A stretch of DNA of 64,000 nucleotides from Microbacterium aurantiacum (GTDB taxonomy: Bacteria > Actinomycetota > Actinomycetes > Actinomycetales > Microbacteriaceae): NCBI RefSeq assembly GCF_021654035.1, contig NZ_JAJPDW010000001.1, positions 992,001-1,056,000 of the forward strand, written 5' to 3'. Shown here one piece after another: positions 18,344-29,184 of this stretch. The notes under the pieces were generated by a model. It did no database searches. It saw nothing but the letters and a program-made list of their open reading frames with translations, and had not been told where the DNA came from. How positions within the stretch are numbered: the first letter of the stretch is position 1; each line of letters starts with the position of its first letter. A program made the position numbers and the translations under genes.

Positions 18344-18862
18344 TCAGTCGCGGGGGACGAGGGGCGCGAGGTATTCGAGTTCGCCGTCGAGGACCGGGAC
18401 GGCCAACAGCATTCCCTCGGCATCGCCGGACTGGAAGTATCCCGGGATGTTCGCACCCGGAGGAGTGTCGAGCCCTTCGACCAGGAGCGGCTCTTCGCCG
18501 TCGGCGCCGAGGCTGATGGTCGTGCGCGCCGGTACGCGCAGCTCGAGGTCGATGGTCGACCCCTCGCCCAGCTCGACCACGAGGGTGTGCGCGGTGTCGG
18601 TGGGGTTCACGACGGCGGCGACGAAGTTGCCGACCGCGCCGGTCTCGTCGGCGACGATGAAGGCGTTGCGCACCTCGAGCGGCCCGGAGTCGAAGACGTT
18701 CACGCCCTCGGCAGCCGAATACTGAATGGTCGTGGACTGCGGGGTGAGGAAGGTGCACCCCGTGGCGCCGAGGACCACGGCGGCGCCGAGCGCCGCCGAC
18801 GCGATCAGGCGCGGGCTCCTGGCGGGGCGTCCTTCGCCGATGCGGCGGCGTGTCGAGATCAC
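18344..18862 (-). CDS. Predicted lipoprotein of unknown function, 172 aa
   Basis: After a basic N-terminus comes a hydrophobic signal LIASAALGAAVVLGATGC whose final Cys makes a lipobox. The mature part is a beta-rich domain of about 135 residues (NPTDTAHTLVVELGEGSTIDLELRVPA) resembling extracellular immunoglobulin-like domains. GTG 18862 is chosen over the upstream ATG at 18901 because AGGAGG lies 6 bases before it. It diverges from carD. The function is unknown. Confidence 0.75.
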   Translation of the reverse strand: MISTRRRIGEGRPARSPRLIASAALGAAVVLGATGCTFLTPQSTTIQYSAAEGVNVFDSGPLEVRNAFIVADETGAVGNFVAAVVNPTDTAHTLVVELGEGSTIDLELRVPARTTISLGADGEEPLLVEGLDTPPGANIPGYFQSGDAEGMLLAVPVLDGELEYLAPLVPRD

Positions 18863-18958
18863 GGATCCTCCTGATGTGGGGGTGACGGCTTCCCCATGCA
18901 TTCTAGGGGTTGGATCCGCGGCGTCGTGTGGCGCGCCCGGGCGGGGGCGGAGAACCTT

Positions 18959-18972
18959 AGCGTATAAACGCT
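18959..18972. promoter_or_regulatory. Short palindrome in the carD promoter region
   Basis: AGCGTATAAACGCT has 5-bp arms around ATAA, and a possible -10 TAGTCT follows at about 18977. It lies 37 bp before the carD start, between divergent genes, so it may be an operator or a promoter element. The evidence is only the symmetry and the position. Confidence 0.35.
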
Positions 18973-19008
18973 GTGGTAGTCTGGAGTTTGCCGAAAGGAC
19001 ATAACTCC

Positions 19009-19491
19009 ATGCTTTTTGAGGTTGGCGAGACCGTTGTCTACCCGCACCACGGGGCGGCGACGATCATCGAGGTCAAAGACCGGATCATCCGGGGCGAGAC
19101 CAAGAAGTACCTGAAGCTCAACGTCACCCAGGGAGACCTCGTCATCGAGGTCCCTGCCGAGAACGTCGATCTGGTCGGCGTCCGCGACGTCATCGGCAAG
19201 GAGGGTCTGGACCGCGTCTTCGAGGTCCTGCGCGCCCCCTTCACCGAAGAGCCGACCAACTGGTCGCGCCGGTACAAGGCGAACCTCGAGAAGCTCGCCT
19301 CCGGCGACGTCATCAAGGTCAGCGAGGTCGTGCGTGACCTCTGGCGTCGCGACCAGGACCGCGGTCTGTCGGCGGGGGAGAAGCGGATGCTCGCCAAGGC
19401 GAAGCAGATCCTGATCTCGGAACTCGCCCTGGCCGAGAAGACCGACGAGGAGCGCGCGAGCGTGATCCTCGACGAGGTCCTCGCGTCCTGA
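19009..19491 (+). CDS. carD: CarD-family RNA polymerase-binding regulator
   Basis: A 160-aa transcription factor that binds RNA polymerase beta and stabilises open promoter complexes at rRNA and other promoters. The N-terminal RNAP-interaction domain begins [19 protein letters not shown]. The C-terminal helical domain contains the conserved Trp of [15 protein letters not shown] that touches the promoter upstream fork. The open frame starts earlier, but ATG 19009, with AAAGGA upstream, is the family start. The ispDF gene follows after 36 bp. Confidence 0.96.
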   Translation: MLFEVGETVVYPHHGAATIIEVKDRIIRGETKKYLKLNVTQGDLVIEVPAENVDLVGVRDVIGKEGLDRVFEVLRAPFTEEPTNWSRRYKANLEKLASGDVIKVSEVVRDLWRRDQDRGLSAGEKRMLAKAKQILISELALAEKTDEERASVILDEVLAS

Positions 19492-19527
19492 CCGTCGCAG
19501 TCGTCGCGCCCCGGTAGCGTGACGGGT

Positions 19528-20736
19528 GTGAGCATCGCACCCGTTCCGCGTCTGGCCGTCATCGTCGTCGCCGCCGGCTCCGGCACCCGCCTCGCCGCGG
19601 GCGGACCGAAGGCCTTCGTCGGCATCGACGACCGCTCGATCCTCCACCACGCCCTGCGCGGAGTATTCGACGCTCCGGAGGCGCAAGTGGTGGTCGTCGC
19701 GCCGGCGGGCCGCGAAGGGGACGCACTCACCGAAGTCGCCGCGACCGCGGGCGACCGTCTGGACCGCGTCACGGTGGTCGTCGGCGGGGACACGCGCCAG
19801 GCGTCCGTCGCCGCGGGCCTCGATGCGCTCTGGGCCGATGTCGAGGTCGTGCTGGTCCACGACGCGGCGCGCGCGCTGACCCCGCCCGAGGTCTTCTCGC
19901 GGGTCGTCGCGGCCATCGACGCGGGGGCCGCCGCCGCCGTCCCCGCCCTGCCCGTCGTCGACACCGTCAAGCGCGTCGCCGACGGACGCGTCGTCGCCTC
20001 GGTCGATCGCTCTGATCTCGTCGCCGCCCAGACGCCCCAGGGCTTCCGGCGCGACATCCTCGCATCCGCCTACGCCGCCGCGCAGGCGGACTTCACCGAC
20101 GACGCGGCGCTCGTCGCCGACCGCGGAGAGACGGTCGTCGTCGTCGCCGGTGACGACCGCGCCTTCAAGATCACCACCCCCGCCGATCTCCTGCGTGCTC
20201 GTGCGCTCCTCGAGGGCGCGCCGCTTCCGCGGGTCACCGCACCGACCCCGGCGGCGTCGGCCGACACCCCGCGGGTCGGATTCGGCAGCGACGTGCACGC
20301 GTTCGGGGGCGAGGGCGACCTTTGGCTCGCCGGCCTGCACTGGCCGGGGGAGGGCGCGCTGTCGGGACACTCCGACGGCGACGCCATCGCGCACGCGATC
20401 GTCGATGCGCTGCTCTCCGCGGCGGGCCTCGGTGACATCGGGACGCACTTCGGGACCGACAAGCCCGAGTATGCCGGGGCCCACGCCGATGCCTTCCTCG
20501 GTCGCACCCGCGCGCTTCTGGCGGAGGCGGGATGGCGTATCGGGAACGTCTCGGTCCAGGTGCAGGCGCGTCGCCCGCGCTTCGCCGGACGACGCGAGGA
20601 AGCCGAGCGGGTTCTGTCGACCGCCCTCGGTGGCGCCCCCGTGTCGGTGTCGGCCACCACGACGGACGGCCTCGGGTTCGCCGGCCGTGGCGACGGGGTC
20701 TCGGCCTTCGCCGTGGCCCTGGTGCTGCCGGCCTGA
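19528..20736 (+). CDS. ispDF: Bifunctional IspD/IspF isoprenoid enzyme
   Basis: About 402 aa combining two MEP-pathway steps. The IspD half (1-230) has the nucleotide-binding [28 protein letters not shown] and [13 protein letters not shown] motifs, and makes CDP-methylerythritol. The IspF half (from about 245) has GSDVHAF and [16 protein letters not shown] with the metal Asp/His ligands, and makes the cyclodiphosphate. Many actinobacteria have two adjacent genes here; this is one continuous frame. The start is GTG 19528, or GTG 19519 three codons earlier. Confidence 0.93.
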   Translation: MSIAPVPRLAVIVVAAGSGTRLAAGGPKAFVGIDDRSILHHALRGVFDAPEAQVVVVAPAGREGDALTEVAATAGDRLDRVTVVVGGDTRQASVAAGLDALWADVEVVLVHDAARALTPPEVFSRVVAAIDAGAAAAVPALPVVDTVKRVADGRVVASVDRSDLVAAQTPQGFRRDILASAYAAAQADFTDDAALVADRGETVVVVAGDDRAFKITTPADLLRARALLEGAPLPRVTAPTPAASADTPRVGFGSDVHAFGGEGDLWLAGLHWPGEGALSGHSDGDAIAHAIVDALLSAAGLGDIGTHFGTDKPEYAGAHADAFLGRTRALLAEAGWRIGNVSVQVQARRPRFAGRREEAERVLSTALGGAPVSVSATTTDGLGFAGRGDGVSAFAVALVLPA

Positions 20737-20742
20737 ACCGCC

Positions 20743-21228
20743 TCAGACCGTGGCTGTCCCCTCTGCCAGGCGGCGGGTGAAGTAGGCCGAGAGGGGGTCG
20801 GCGACGTAGTCGTCGAAGGGCGCGCACGCGGTGAAACCCTCGCTGGCGTAGAGCGCCCGAGCGGCGGTGAAGTCCGCGCCCGACCCCGTTTCGAGCCACA
20901 GGCTCTGCAGTCCACGGGCTCGCGCCTCCGCGAGGATGTGCCGGACGAGCGCGCGTCCGACGCCCCGACCGAGGAACCGCGCCTCCACGCGCATCGACTT
21001 CACTTCCCCGCGTGCGGCGTCGAGTGTCTTCAGTGCGCCGACGCCGGCGAGCTCCCCGTCGACGTACGCGGCCCAGACCGTGATGGAGGGGGCCCGCAGA
21101 GCCTCGACGTCCAGCACGTGGCAGCTGTCCCCCGGAGTCTGCGCGCGCATCTCCGCCTGGTGGCGGGCGAGGAGGTCCCGCGTCGCGGACGAGCTGAGGT
21201 CGTCGACGACGATCGTCGGTGTCGGCAT
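20743..21228 (-). CDS. GNAT-family N-acetyltransferase
   Basis: A 161-aa acetyl-CoA-dependent acetyltransferase with motif A MRVEARFLGRGVGRALVRHIL (pantetheine loop R-G-x-G-x-G-R) and the C-terminal ALYASEGFTACAPFDDYVADP signature seen in PanZ/PhnO-like members. The substrate is unknown. ATG 21228 (MPTPTIVVDD) follows a hairpin that separates it from the EamA gene. It converges on ispDF with a 6-bp gap. Confidence 0.85.
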   Translation of the reverse strand: MPTPTIVVDDLSSSATRDLLARHQAEMRAQTPGDSCHVLDVEALRAPSITVWAAYVDGELAGVGALKTLDAARGEVKSMRVEARFLGRGVGRALVRHILAEARARGLQSLWLETGSGADFTAARALYASEGFTACAPFDDYVADPLSAYFTRRLAEGTATV

Positions 21229-21254
21229 CCGTTCAGCGTCCCACAGCACTGTTT

Positions 21255-21275
21255 CGCCCGCATGACGTGCGGGCG
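21255..21275 (-). terminator. Hairpin between the EamA and GNAT genes
   Basis: CGCCCGCA and TGCGGGCG pair over 8 bp around TGACG. It lies 20 bp past the EamA stop on the minus strand and before the GNAT start. Confidence 0.6.
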
Positions 21276-21294
21276 GCCCTGACGGGCGGATGCG

Positions 21295-22218
21295 TCAGCC
21301 CTCGACGGCGAAGGGTGCGGGATCCCTCGGTGCGCGGGATCCCCACGCGAGGAGCGCGAGCCCGGCGCCGAGTACGGTGAGACCGACGATCGCCAGGACC
21401 GACAGCCGCTCGTCGAGGACGACGATGCCGAGGACCGCAGCGGTCAGCGGTTCCCCCAGGGTGAGGGTCGCCGCCGTCGCAGCCGTGAGCCCGCTGAGGC
21501 CCCACGTGAACAGCACGTACGCGACCGAGATCGTCGCAAGGCCGAGCCACAGCGCCATCACGAGTCCGGCGGGCGTCTGCATCCAAGCCAGATCGACGAA
21601 CGGCACGGCGAGGACGCTCACCGCCGCCGAGCTCGCCCCCATCGCGCCGACGACGGTGAAGGGGTCCCACCCGGTGTCCAGCAGTCGACGCTGGGCGTTC
21701 GCGATGACGGCGAAGGACGCCCCGGCCCCGATCGAGCCGAGGAGGCCGAGCCCGTCGGTGCCGCCCGCCCCTCCCGCCGATCCGCCGAAGCCGAGGAGGA
21801 CGACGCCGGCGGTGGCGAGCGCGGTCGCGGCCATCCACGTCGTGGTCGGCATCCGTCGGGTCAGCGCCCATTCGAGGAGCCCCGCGAGGATCGGCGCCGA
21901 CCCGAGGGCCACGACGGTGCCGACGGCGACGCCGTTGCGCTCGGTGCCGAGGAAGAACAGCGGCTGGTACAGGGCCAGGCAGAGGCCGGTGAGGACCATG
22001 AGCGAAAGCGGACGGATGCCGAGCGGCGGACGCGGGGCGGGGGAGCGCCGCGCGTGCCGGGCGGCGAGGAGGAAGGCCAGGAGCGCCAGCCCCGTGCCGC
22101 CGATCACCATCCGCATGACGCCGATCGACAGCGGAGTGGTCCCAGACGGACCGAGCGCCTGGGATGTTCCGGTGGTTCCGAAGAGCATCGCGGCGGCGAG
22201 GATGGCGATGACATGCAC
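21295..22218 (-). CDS. EamA-family (DMT) transporter
   Basis: A 307-aa membrane protein with about ten predicted spans in two EamA repeats; the second repeat carries LGEPLTAAVLGIVVLDERLS, a typical DMT signature. Family members export amino acids or metabolites, or protect against analogues. The substrate cannot be read from sequence. It diverges from cysS over 54 bp. With the GNAT gene it interrupts the usual ispDF-cysS neighbourhood. Confidence 0.87.
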   Translation of the reverse strand: MHVIAILAAAMLFGTTGTSQALGPSGTTPLSIGVMRMVIGGTGLALLAFLLAARHARRSPAPRPPLGIRPLSLMVLTGLCLALYQPLFFLGTERNGVAVGTVVALGSAPILAGLLEWALTRRMPTTTWMAATALATAGVVLLGFGGSAGGAGGTDGLGLLGSIGAGASFAVIANAQRRLLDTGWDPFTVVGAMGASSAAVSVLAVPFVDLAWMQTPAGLVMALWLGLATISVAYVLFTWGLSGLTAATAATLTLGEPLTAAVLGIVVLDERLSVLAIVGLTVLGAGLALLAWGSRAPRDPAPFAVEG

Positions 22219-22272
22219 CGCTCCTTTCTACTGCCCCCACGGCATCGGCACCGTCGCCGGTAGAGTGGTTCG

Positions 22273-23673
22273 GTGAACGTCCGACTCCACGACAGCAGCA
22301 CGCAGAGCGTGCGCGCCTTCGTTCCGGCCGATCCGCGACACGTGACGATGTACGTGTGCGGGCCGACCGTGCAGTCCGGACCCCACATCGGACACCTCCG
22401 CGGAGCGCTCGCCTTCGACCTCCTGCGCCGCTGGCTCACCCACCGTTTCGGTCGGGTGACGTATGTCCGCAACGTCACCGACATCGACGACAAGGTCCTC
22501 CAGAACGCCACCGCCGACGAGCCGTGGTGGGCGCTGGCCTACCGGGTCGAGCGGGAGTTCACCGCCGCCTACGAGACCATCGGCATCCTTCCGCCGACGT
22601 ACGAACCGCGCGCCACCGCGTCGATCCCACAGATGATCGAGCTCATCGAGCGACTCATCGCGCGAGGCCACGCCTACCCCGCCGAGGGTAGCGTGTACTT
22701 CGACGTGCGCTCGTGGTCCGAGTACGGCATGCTCACCAATCAGCGTCCCGACGCGATGGACTCCTCACCCGACACCGACGCGGGCAAACGCGACCCGCTC
22801 GACTTCGCGCTGTGGAAGGCTGCGAAGCCCGGCGAGCCTGGCGACGCCCGCTGGGATTCGCCGTGGGGAGCGGGCCGACCGGGCTGGCACATCGAGTGCT
22901 CCGCCATGTCGCGGCGCTACCTCGGGCCCGAGTTCGACCTCCACGGCGGCGGGCTGGACCTGCGCTTCCCGCACCACGAGAACGAGCGCGCGCAGTCGAC
23001 GGCTGCCGGCGACGGCTTCGCCCGATACTGGGTGCACAACGGTCTGGTGACCGTCGAGGGGCAGAAGATGTCGAAGTCGATCGGCAACGTCATCCTCGCC
23101 GCCGACCTCCTCGCCGAGCGCGACCCGCTGGTCGTGCGCTACGCCCTCGCGGCCGCGCACTACCGGTCGAACCTCGACGTCTCCGCGAAGGGGCTCGACG
23201 AGGCGGAGGCCGCCCTCGGGCGGATACGCGGGTTCGTCGAACGCGCGACCCGGTTCGCCGATGGGCGGGGATCGGATGCCGCACCCTCGCTGCCGGACGC
23301 CTTCGTCGCGGCGCTGGACGACGACCTCGGAGTGCCGCAGGCGCTCGCGGTCGTCCACGACACGGTCCGCGCCGGGAATGCGGCCGTCGATGCGGGCGAG
23401 ACGGATGCCGCCGTCGCGGCGCTCGGGCAGGTGAGCGCGATGACGGCGATCCTCGGGCTCGACCCTCGCGACCCGCAGTGGCGGACCGCCGACACCTCCG
23501 TCGAGCAGGAGGCGCTCGACGTCCTCGTGCAGACGATGATCGACCAGCGCGCCCGTGCGCGCGCGGACAAGGACTGGGCGAGTGCCGATCGGATCCGCGA
23601 TGCCATCGCGGCCGCCGGCATCACCCTCGAAGACGGTCCCGCCGGGACCCATTGGAGTGTAGGACATGGCTAA
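22273..23673 (+). CDS. cysS: Cysteinyl-tRNA synthetase
   Basis: A 466-aa class I synthetase. It has [20 protein letters not shown] (the HIGH motif), the [10 protein letters not shown] zinc and cysteine-binding segment, HHENERAQS and KMSKSIGN. The start is GTG 22273. The end overlaps rlmB by 8 bases. MshC is a paralogue, but the full anticodon-binding C-terminal domain and the synteny with rlmB identify CysS. Confidence 0.96.
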   Translation: MNVRLHDSSTQSVRAFVPADPRHVTMYVCGPTVQSGPHIGHLRGALAFDLLRRWLTHRFGRVTYVRNVTDIDDKVLQNATADEPWWALAYRVEREFTAAYETIGILPPTYEPRATASIPQMIELIERLIARGHAYPAEGSVYFDVRSWSEYGMLTNQRPDAMDSSPDTDAGKRDPLDFALWKAAKPGEPGDARWDSPWGAGRPGWHIECSAMSRRYLGPEFDLHGGGLDLRFPHHENERAQSTAAGDGFARYWVHNGLVTVEGQKMSKSIGNVILAADLLAERDPLVVRYALAAAHYRSNLDVSAKGLDEAEAALGRIRGFVERATRFADGRGSDAAPSLPDAFVAALDDDLGVPQALAVVHDTVRAGNAAVDAGETDAAVAALGQVSAMTAILGLDPRDPQWRTADTSVEQEALDVLVQTMIDQRARARADKDWASADRIRDAIAAAGITLEDGPAGTHWSVGHG

Positions 23674-24670
23674 GCCAGGGCGCTCCGGCGCGAGCAAGGG
23701 CAACAAGAAGGGCCCCACGAAGGGCACGGGAGGACTCGGTCGGAAGGCCCTCGAGGGCAAGGGACCGACGCCGAAGGCCGAAGACCGCGCCTGGCACGTC
23801 GCCGGCAAGCGGAAGGCCGCCGCCGAGCGTTATGCCGCGGCGGGCGGGAAGGGCAAGCCCGGCGGCAAGCCGAGCGGGCAGAGCACACGCGGGCAGAAGG
23901 CCAAGAGCGCCGACGACACCGAGACGGTCACCGGTCGCAACTCGGTGCTCGAGGCGCTCCGCGCCAAGATCCCGGCGACCGCGTTCTACATCGCCCAGCG
24001 CGTGGAGATGGACGACCGCGTCAAGGAGATGCTCTCGATCGCCACCCACCGCGGCATCCCGGTGCTCGAGGTCACCCGGCCCGAGCTCGACCGGATGGCC
24101 GGCTTCGACGGGGTGCACCAGGGCGTCGCCCTCAAGGTGCCGCCCTACGAGTACGCCCACCCGCAGGATCTGCTCGAGAAGGTCGTCCACTCGAACCGCA
24201 CGCCGCTGTTCGTGGCCCTCGACGGCGTCACGGACCCGCGGAACCTCGGGGCGATCATCCGCTCGACCGGTGCGTTCGGCGGACACGGCATCATCCTGCC
24301 GCAGCGCCGGTCCGCCAGCGTCAACAGCGCGGCGTGGAAGACCAGCGCCGGCGCCGCCGCCCGCATCCCCGTCGCACTGGCGGCCAACCTCACCGCGACG
24401 CTGAAGGACTTCAAGAAGCAGGGCGTGTTCGTCCTCGGTCTCGCCGGCGACGGGGACGTCTCGCTGCCGGCCCTGGAGCTCGCCGACCGCCCGGTGGTCA
24501 TCGTCGTCGGTTCCGAGGGCAAGGGCCTGTCACGACTCGTCGCCGAGACGTGCGATCAGATCGTGTCGATCCCTATCGACGCGGCCACCGAGTCGCTCAA
24601 CGCCGGGATCGCGGCATCCGTCGCGCTGTATCAGGTGTCGACGCTGCGGGCGGCGCCGAGCGAGAGCTGA
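23666..24670 (+). CDS. rlmB: 23S rRNA 2'-O-methyltransferase (SpoU family, RlmB type)
   Basis: A 334-aa enzyme methylating a 23S rRNA ribose. The first 85 residues are a basic, Lys/Gly-rich, disordered extension. Then come the substrate-binding domain (TGRNSVLEALRA) and the SPOUT knot motifs: motif 1 DPRNLGAIIRSTGAFGGHG, motif 2 VIVVGSEGKGLSRLV and motif 3 IPIDAATESLNAGIAASVAL. It starts inside the end of cysS, so it is translationally coupled. Confidence 0.93.
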   Translation: MAKPGRSGASKGNKKGPTKGTGGLGRKALEGKGPTPKAEDRAWHVAGKRKAAAERYAAAGGKGKPGGKPSGQSTRGQKAKSADDTETVTGRNSVLEALRAKIPATAFYIAQRVEMDDRVKEMLSIATHRGIPVLEVTRPELDRMAGFDGVHQGVALKVPPYEYAHPQDLLEKVVHSNRTPLFVALDGVTDPRNLGAIIRSTGAFGGHGIILPQRRSASVNSAAWKTSAGAAARIPVALAANLTATLKDFKKQGVFVLGLAGDGDVSLPALELADRPVVIVVGSEGKGLSRLVAETCDQIVSIPIDAATESLNAGIAASVALYQVSTLRAAPSES

Positions 24671-24761
24671 TGCCGCCGCGCCGCGCGAGGGAATGCCCTC
24701 CCGCCCGCGGCGGTTTCACGACGCGATCCCTCTGACGATCCTCGAGGAAAGGACCTCTCCC

Positions 24762-25403
24762 ATGGCACGCATCGCCGTCATCGGTGGCACCGGATACGCC
24801 GGGAGCCACATCGTGGCCGAAGCCGTCTCGCGCGGACACACCGTCGCCTCCGTGGCACGCTCCGTCCCCGCCGAGCGCATCGAGGGGGCCACGTACGTCG
24901 AGGGCACCATCCTCGACGTGCCGGGCCTCGTGACGGAGCTGGAGGGTGTCGACGTCGTGGTGTCGACCGTCGCTGCGCGCGGCGACATGCTCGGCAACGT
25001 CCGGCAGAACATCGCCGCCCTGGTCGACCGTCTCCCCGGCACCGTCCGGATCGGCGTGATCGGCGGCGCGGGCGGCAGCCTCATCGCCCCCGGCGGCGCG
25101 CGCCTCATCGATCAGCCGTCCTTCACCGAGGAGTACAAGCCCGAGGCTCTCGAGGCCATCGGCATCCTCGAGGACCTGCAGGCGGACGACCGCGGCCACG
25201 ACTGGTTCTACGTCCACCCCGCGGGCGGATTCGGCGCCTGGAACCCCGGCGAGCGCACCGGGAGCTACCGCGACGGCGGCGACGTCCTGGTGACGGATGC
25301 CGATGGTGAGTCGTTCATCTCCGGCGCCGACCTCGCCGTGGCCGTGATCGACGAGATCGAGAACCCGCGCCACTCCCGCGAGCGGTTCACGGTCGGGTAC
25401 TGA
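24762..25403 (+). CDS. NAD(P)-binding Rossmann epimerase/reductase-like protein
   Basis: A 213-aa short NmrA/epimerase-like protein. The dinucleotide motif is IAVIGGTGYAGSHIVAEA at the N-terminus. VDVVVSTVAARGDM and an RIGVIGGAGGSL segment follow, and the tail is ITALIDEIE-like (AVIDEIENPRHSRERFTVGY). ATG 24762 is preceded by GAGGAAAGGA. It may reduce flavin or quinone-type substrates like related YhfK/YwnB proteins, but that is inference. It follows rlmB by 91 bp on the same strand. Confidence 0.8.
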   Translation: MARIAVIGGTGYAGSHIVAEAVSRGHTVASVARSVPAERIEGATYVEGTILDVPGLVTELEGVDVVVSTVAARGDMLGNVRQNIAALVDRLPGTVRIGVIGGAGGSLIAPGGARLIDQPSFTEEYKPEALEAIGILEDLQADDRGHDWFYVHPAGGFGAWNPGERTGSYRDGGDVLVTDADGESFISGADLAVAVIDEIENPRHSRERFTVGY

Positions 25404-25427
25404 CCCGCGCGGGCGCAGGCCCGGAGG

Positions 25428-26732
25428 TCAGACGAGGTCGCGCCAGTCGATGTCGTCGTCCTCGTCGACCACCGGGACGGCGGAGGTGACGACGGGGAGC
25501 GACATCGTCTCGGTCGAGGGCCCCATGAGGGTCGCCTCATCGCGCCGGTGGCGCAGCACGTCGTCGATGTAGCTCGTCAGCACTTCGGCGAGGGGGACGG
25601 AGCGCCCACGGGTCTGCGACATGTACCAGCGGTGCTCGAGCACCTGGTGGAAGACCTCGGCGGGCTCCAGCTTCGCGCGCAGATCGAACGGGATCGCCAG
25701 CACCACCGGCTCGAAGACGCGGGTCAGCCACTCGTGCGCGGCCATCTCCTCGTCGGCTCCGAGGCGGGAGATGCGCGCGCGGAACTCGTCCAGGTCGTTC
25801 AGCAGGCGCCGTGCCTGGTTCTCCTCGACGTCGAGGCCGGTCAGGCGCAGGAGGCGTCGTTGGTGGTGTCCGGCGTCGACGACCTTGGGCTGGATCGACA
25901 CGCGTGTGCCGTCGGGGGTCGTCGTGATCGACATCTCACCGATGTCGAAGCCGATGGAGTTGAGCTTCTGGACGCGCTCGGTGAGGCGCCACGCCTCGTC
26001 CGAGCCGAAGGTCTCGGTGTCGGTGAGGGCGGCCCACAGCGAGTGGTACGACGACATGATGCCGTCGGCGATCGCCACGGCGTCGACGCCGCCCTCGAGC
26101 CGCCCACCCGCCTCGAGGTCCATGATCTCGCCGGCGATGTTCGTGCGCGCGACGTCGAGGTCGTGCGCACGTTGGCCGTCGGTCAGGCCGGTCTCGTGGA
26201 GTTCGCCGGTCTCGGCGTCGACGAGGTAGGCCGCGAAGGCGCCCGCGTCGCGGCGGAAGAGGGTGTTCGACAGGGACACGTCACCCCAGAAGAACCCGAC
26301 GTTGTGCAGGCGGACGAGGAGGACGGCGAGGGCGTCGACGAGGCGCGTGGCGGTGTCGGGGCGCAGGATCTGGGTGAACAGGGCGCGGTAGGGGAGCGAG
26401 AACTTCAGGTGCGCCGTCACCAGCGCCGCCGGGAGCGGCGTGCCGTCGGCATCCGTCCGCCCGGCGATCACGGCGACGCGTTCCACGCACGGAGCGTCGA
26501 GTCGGGAGAGATTGCCGAGCATGTCGTACTCGCGGCGGGCCATCTCCTCGGTCGTCTCCTTGATCGCCACGACGCGACCGGAGAGATTGGCGAAGCGCAC
26601 CAGGTGACGGGAGAGACCCTTGGGGAGGAAGACGATGTGATGCGAGGGCCAGTCCGCGAGCGGCGTCGACCAGGGGAGGGCGAGCAGACCCGGATCCACG
26701 GAGCTCGCGGTGATGCGCAGTGCGTCGGACAT
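25428..26732 (-). CDS. DUF4032, WaaP-like kinase-fold protein
   Basis: A 434-aa actinobacterial protein whose first 240 residues resemble a kinase fold. It shows VVAIKETTEEMARREYDML (Lys and Glu positions), VRLHNVGFFWGDVSLSNTLF (catalytic Asp and Asn) and AYLVDAETGEL (metal Asp). The C-terminal half is the DUF4032 helical domain with HQVLEHRWYMS. The kinase substrate is unknown. It follows the ABC ATPase on the same strand but is separated from it by a terminator hairpin. Confidence 0.8.
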   Translation of the reverse strand: MSDALRITASSVDPGLLALPWSTPLADWPSHHIVFLPKGLSRHLVRFANLSGRVVAIKETTEEMARREYDMLGNLSRLDAPCVERVAVIAGRTDADGTPLPAALVTAHLKFSLPYRALFTQILRPDTATRLVDALAVLLVRLHNVGFFWGDVSLSNTLFRRDAGAFAAYLVDAETGELHETGLTDGQRAHDLDVARTNIAGEIMDLEAGGRLEGGVDAVAIADGIMSSYHSLWAALTDTETFGSDEAWRLTERVQKLNSIGFDIGEMSITTTPDGTRVSIQPKVVDAGHHQRRLLRLTGLDVEENQARRLLNDLDEFRARISRLGADEEMAAHEWLTRVFEPVVLAIPFDLRAKLEPAEVFHQVLEHRWYMSQTRGRSVPLAEVLTSYIDDVLRHRRDEATLMGPSTETMSLPVVTSAVPVVDEDDDIDWRDLV

Positions 26733-26765
26733 CGGACTCCCGGATGGCGAGGCGGGCGGAAACGG

Positions 26766-26804
26766 CTGCGGCGCAGAGGGCCGGTAAGACCCTCCGCGCC
26801 GCAG
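26766..26804 (-). terminator. Terminator after the sugar ABC ATPase gene
   Basis: CTGCGGCGC (26766-26774) pairs with GCGCCGCAG (26796-26804), and inner GGG/CCC bases extend the stem. It lies 9 bp beyond the ATPase stop on the minus strand. Confidence 0.7.
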
Positions 26805-26812
26805 TGACGATG

Positions 26813-27919
<1,107 letters not shown>

Positions 27920-28170
27920 TGTTCTCTTCTCCTTCACCGGCAGGTACGTGCCGGACGATCCGTAGTGATGGAATGAGCGGGGTGTGGCCCGCGCGCCCTT
28001 CGTCGGACGCTTCGCTCAGTATGCCACGGACGGCTCCGGGGGCGGTACGGCGGACGTGGATGGGGTGTCTGGTCATTTCCCAGACTGGATCGTTAGCATC
28101 TTCCTCGGCCGCGAAACGCCCCCGTTCGCCGCCTGCCGGATGCCCGGCCACACGTCTTGCGAGAGGTTCC

Positions 28171-29145
28171 ATGTCGAGCGACGAAACCCCGAACGCTCCT
28201 GCGCCCCGCGACCGCCGAGATGCGGTGCGCGAGAAGGCCCAGCAGGTGCGGGTCCGCCAATCCCGTGCGCGCATCGCGCGTTCGGTGGCTCTGGCGTCGG
28301 TGGTCGTCGCGGTCGTGGCCGCCGGCGCGGTCGGTGTGACGTACGCGGTGTCCTCGTCGGCATCCAAGCCGCTCCTCAGCCCGGAGAACGTCTCGGGAGA
28401 CGGCTTCACGGTCTCGGCCGTCGCCGGAGTGAGCATGGTGGCCGAGGATGCCGGAGTCGCCGACGCCCTCGCCGGTGAGGCGACCGCATCTCCGACCCCG
28501 GAGGCGGAGGAGACCGCCGAGCCGACGCCGGAGCCCACGGCGCGTCCGGCCGTCGACATCCGCATGTACGTCGACTACCTCTCCACCGGATCGCGCGAGT
28601 TCCAGCTCGCCAACGTCCAGCAGCTGTCGCAGTGGGTGGACGAGGGTGCGGCCGAGCTCACCTACTACCCGGTCGCCATGCTCACGGCGAAGTCCAACGG
28701 CACCAAGTACTCCCTGCGCGCGGCCGGTGCGGCCGCGTGCGTCGCGACCCACTCGCCCGACGCCCTCTTCGCCTTCAACCACGCGTTGCTGAGCGATCAG
28801 CCGAACGTCGACGAGGACGGCTACACCGACACCGAGATCGCCGACATCGCCCAGGCATCCGGGGTCGAGAGCCCCGCGGTGGTCCGCGAGTGCATCGAGG
28901 AGCAGGCGTTCGTCTCGTGGGCGAACTCCGCCACCGAGCGCGCGCTGAAGGGCCTGCCCGACACCGACGGCGTCGCGCTGACCGGAACCCCCACGATCCT
29001 CGTCAACGGCACGCCCTACGTCGGCGCCCTCACCGACCCGAAGGAGTTCTCGCAGTTCGTTCTCACGGTCGCGAGCGACACCTACTACCGCGAGGCGGCG
29101 ACGCCGAGCCCCACCCCGACGCCGACGAGCACGCCGACGTCCTGA
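28171..29145 (+). CDS. Membrane-anchored DsbA/thioredoxin-fold protein lacking CXXC
   Basis: A 324-aa protein: a charged cytoplasmic N-terminus, one span at about 35-60, a Pro/Glu/Thr-rich linker, then a thioredoxin_4-like domain from about 125 and a repetitive Ser/Thr/Pro tail. Where the redox motif (DYxCPxC) would be it reads MYVDYLSTGSREFQ, with no cysteine. Two other cysteines remain (AAACVATH and RECIEEQ), and the cis-Pro loop GTPTILVNG is intact. It may bind clients or have a structural role rather than exchange disulfides. ATG 28171 has GAGAGG upstream; the 250-bp gap before it holds divergent promoters only. Confidence 0.8.
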   Translation: MSSDETPNAPAPRDRRDAVREKAQQVRVRQSRARIARSVALASVVVAVVAAGAVGVTYAVSSSASKPLLSPENVSGDGFTVSAVAGVSMVAEDAGVADALAGEATASPTPEAEETAEPTPEPTARPAVDIRMYVDYLSTGSREFQLANVQQLSQWVDEGAAELTYYPVAMLTAKSNGTKYSLRAAGAAACVATHSPDALFAFNHALLSDQPNVDEDGYTDTEIADIAQASGVESPAVVRECIEEQAFVSWANSATERALKGLPDTDGVALTGTPTILVNGTPYVGALTDPKEFSQFVLTVASDTYYREAATPSPTPTPTSTPTS

Positions 29146-29184
29146 CGCGGACCGCTCCGCGGGCGCCGGTACACTGGGCGTTCT

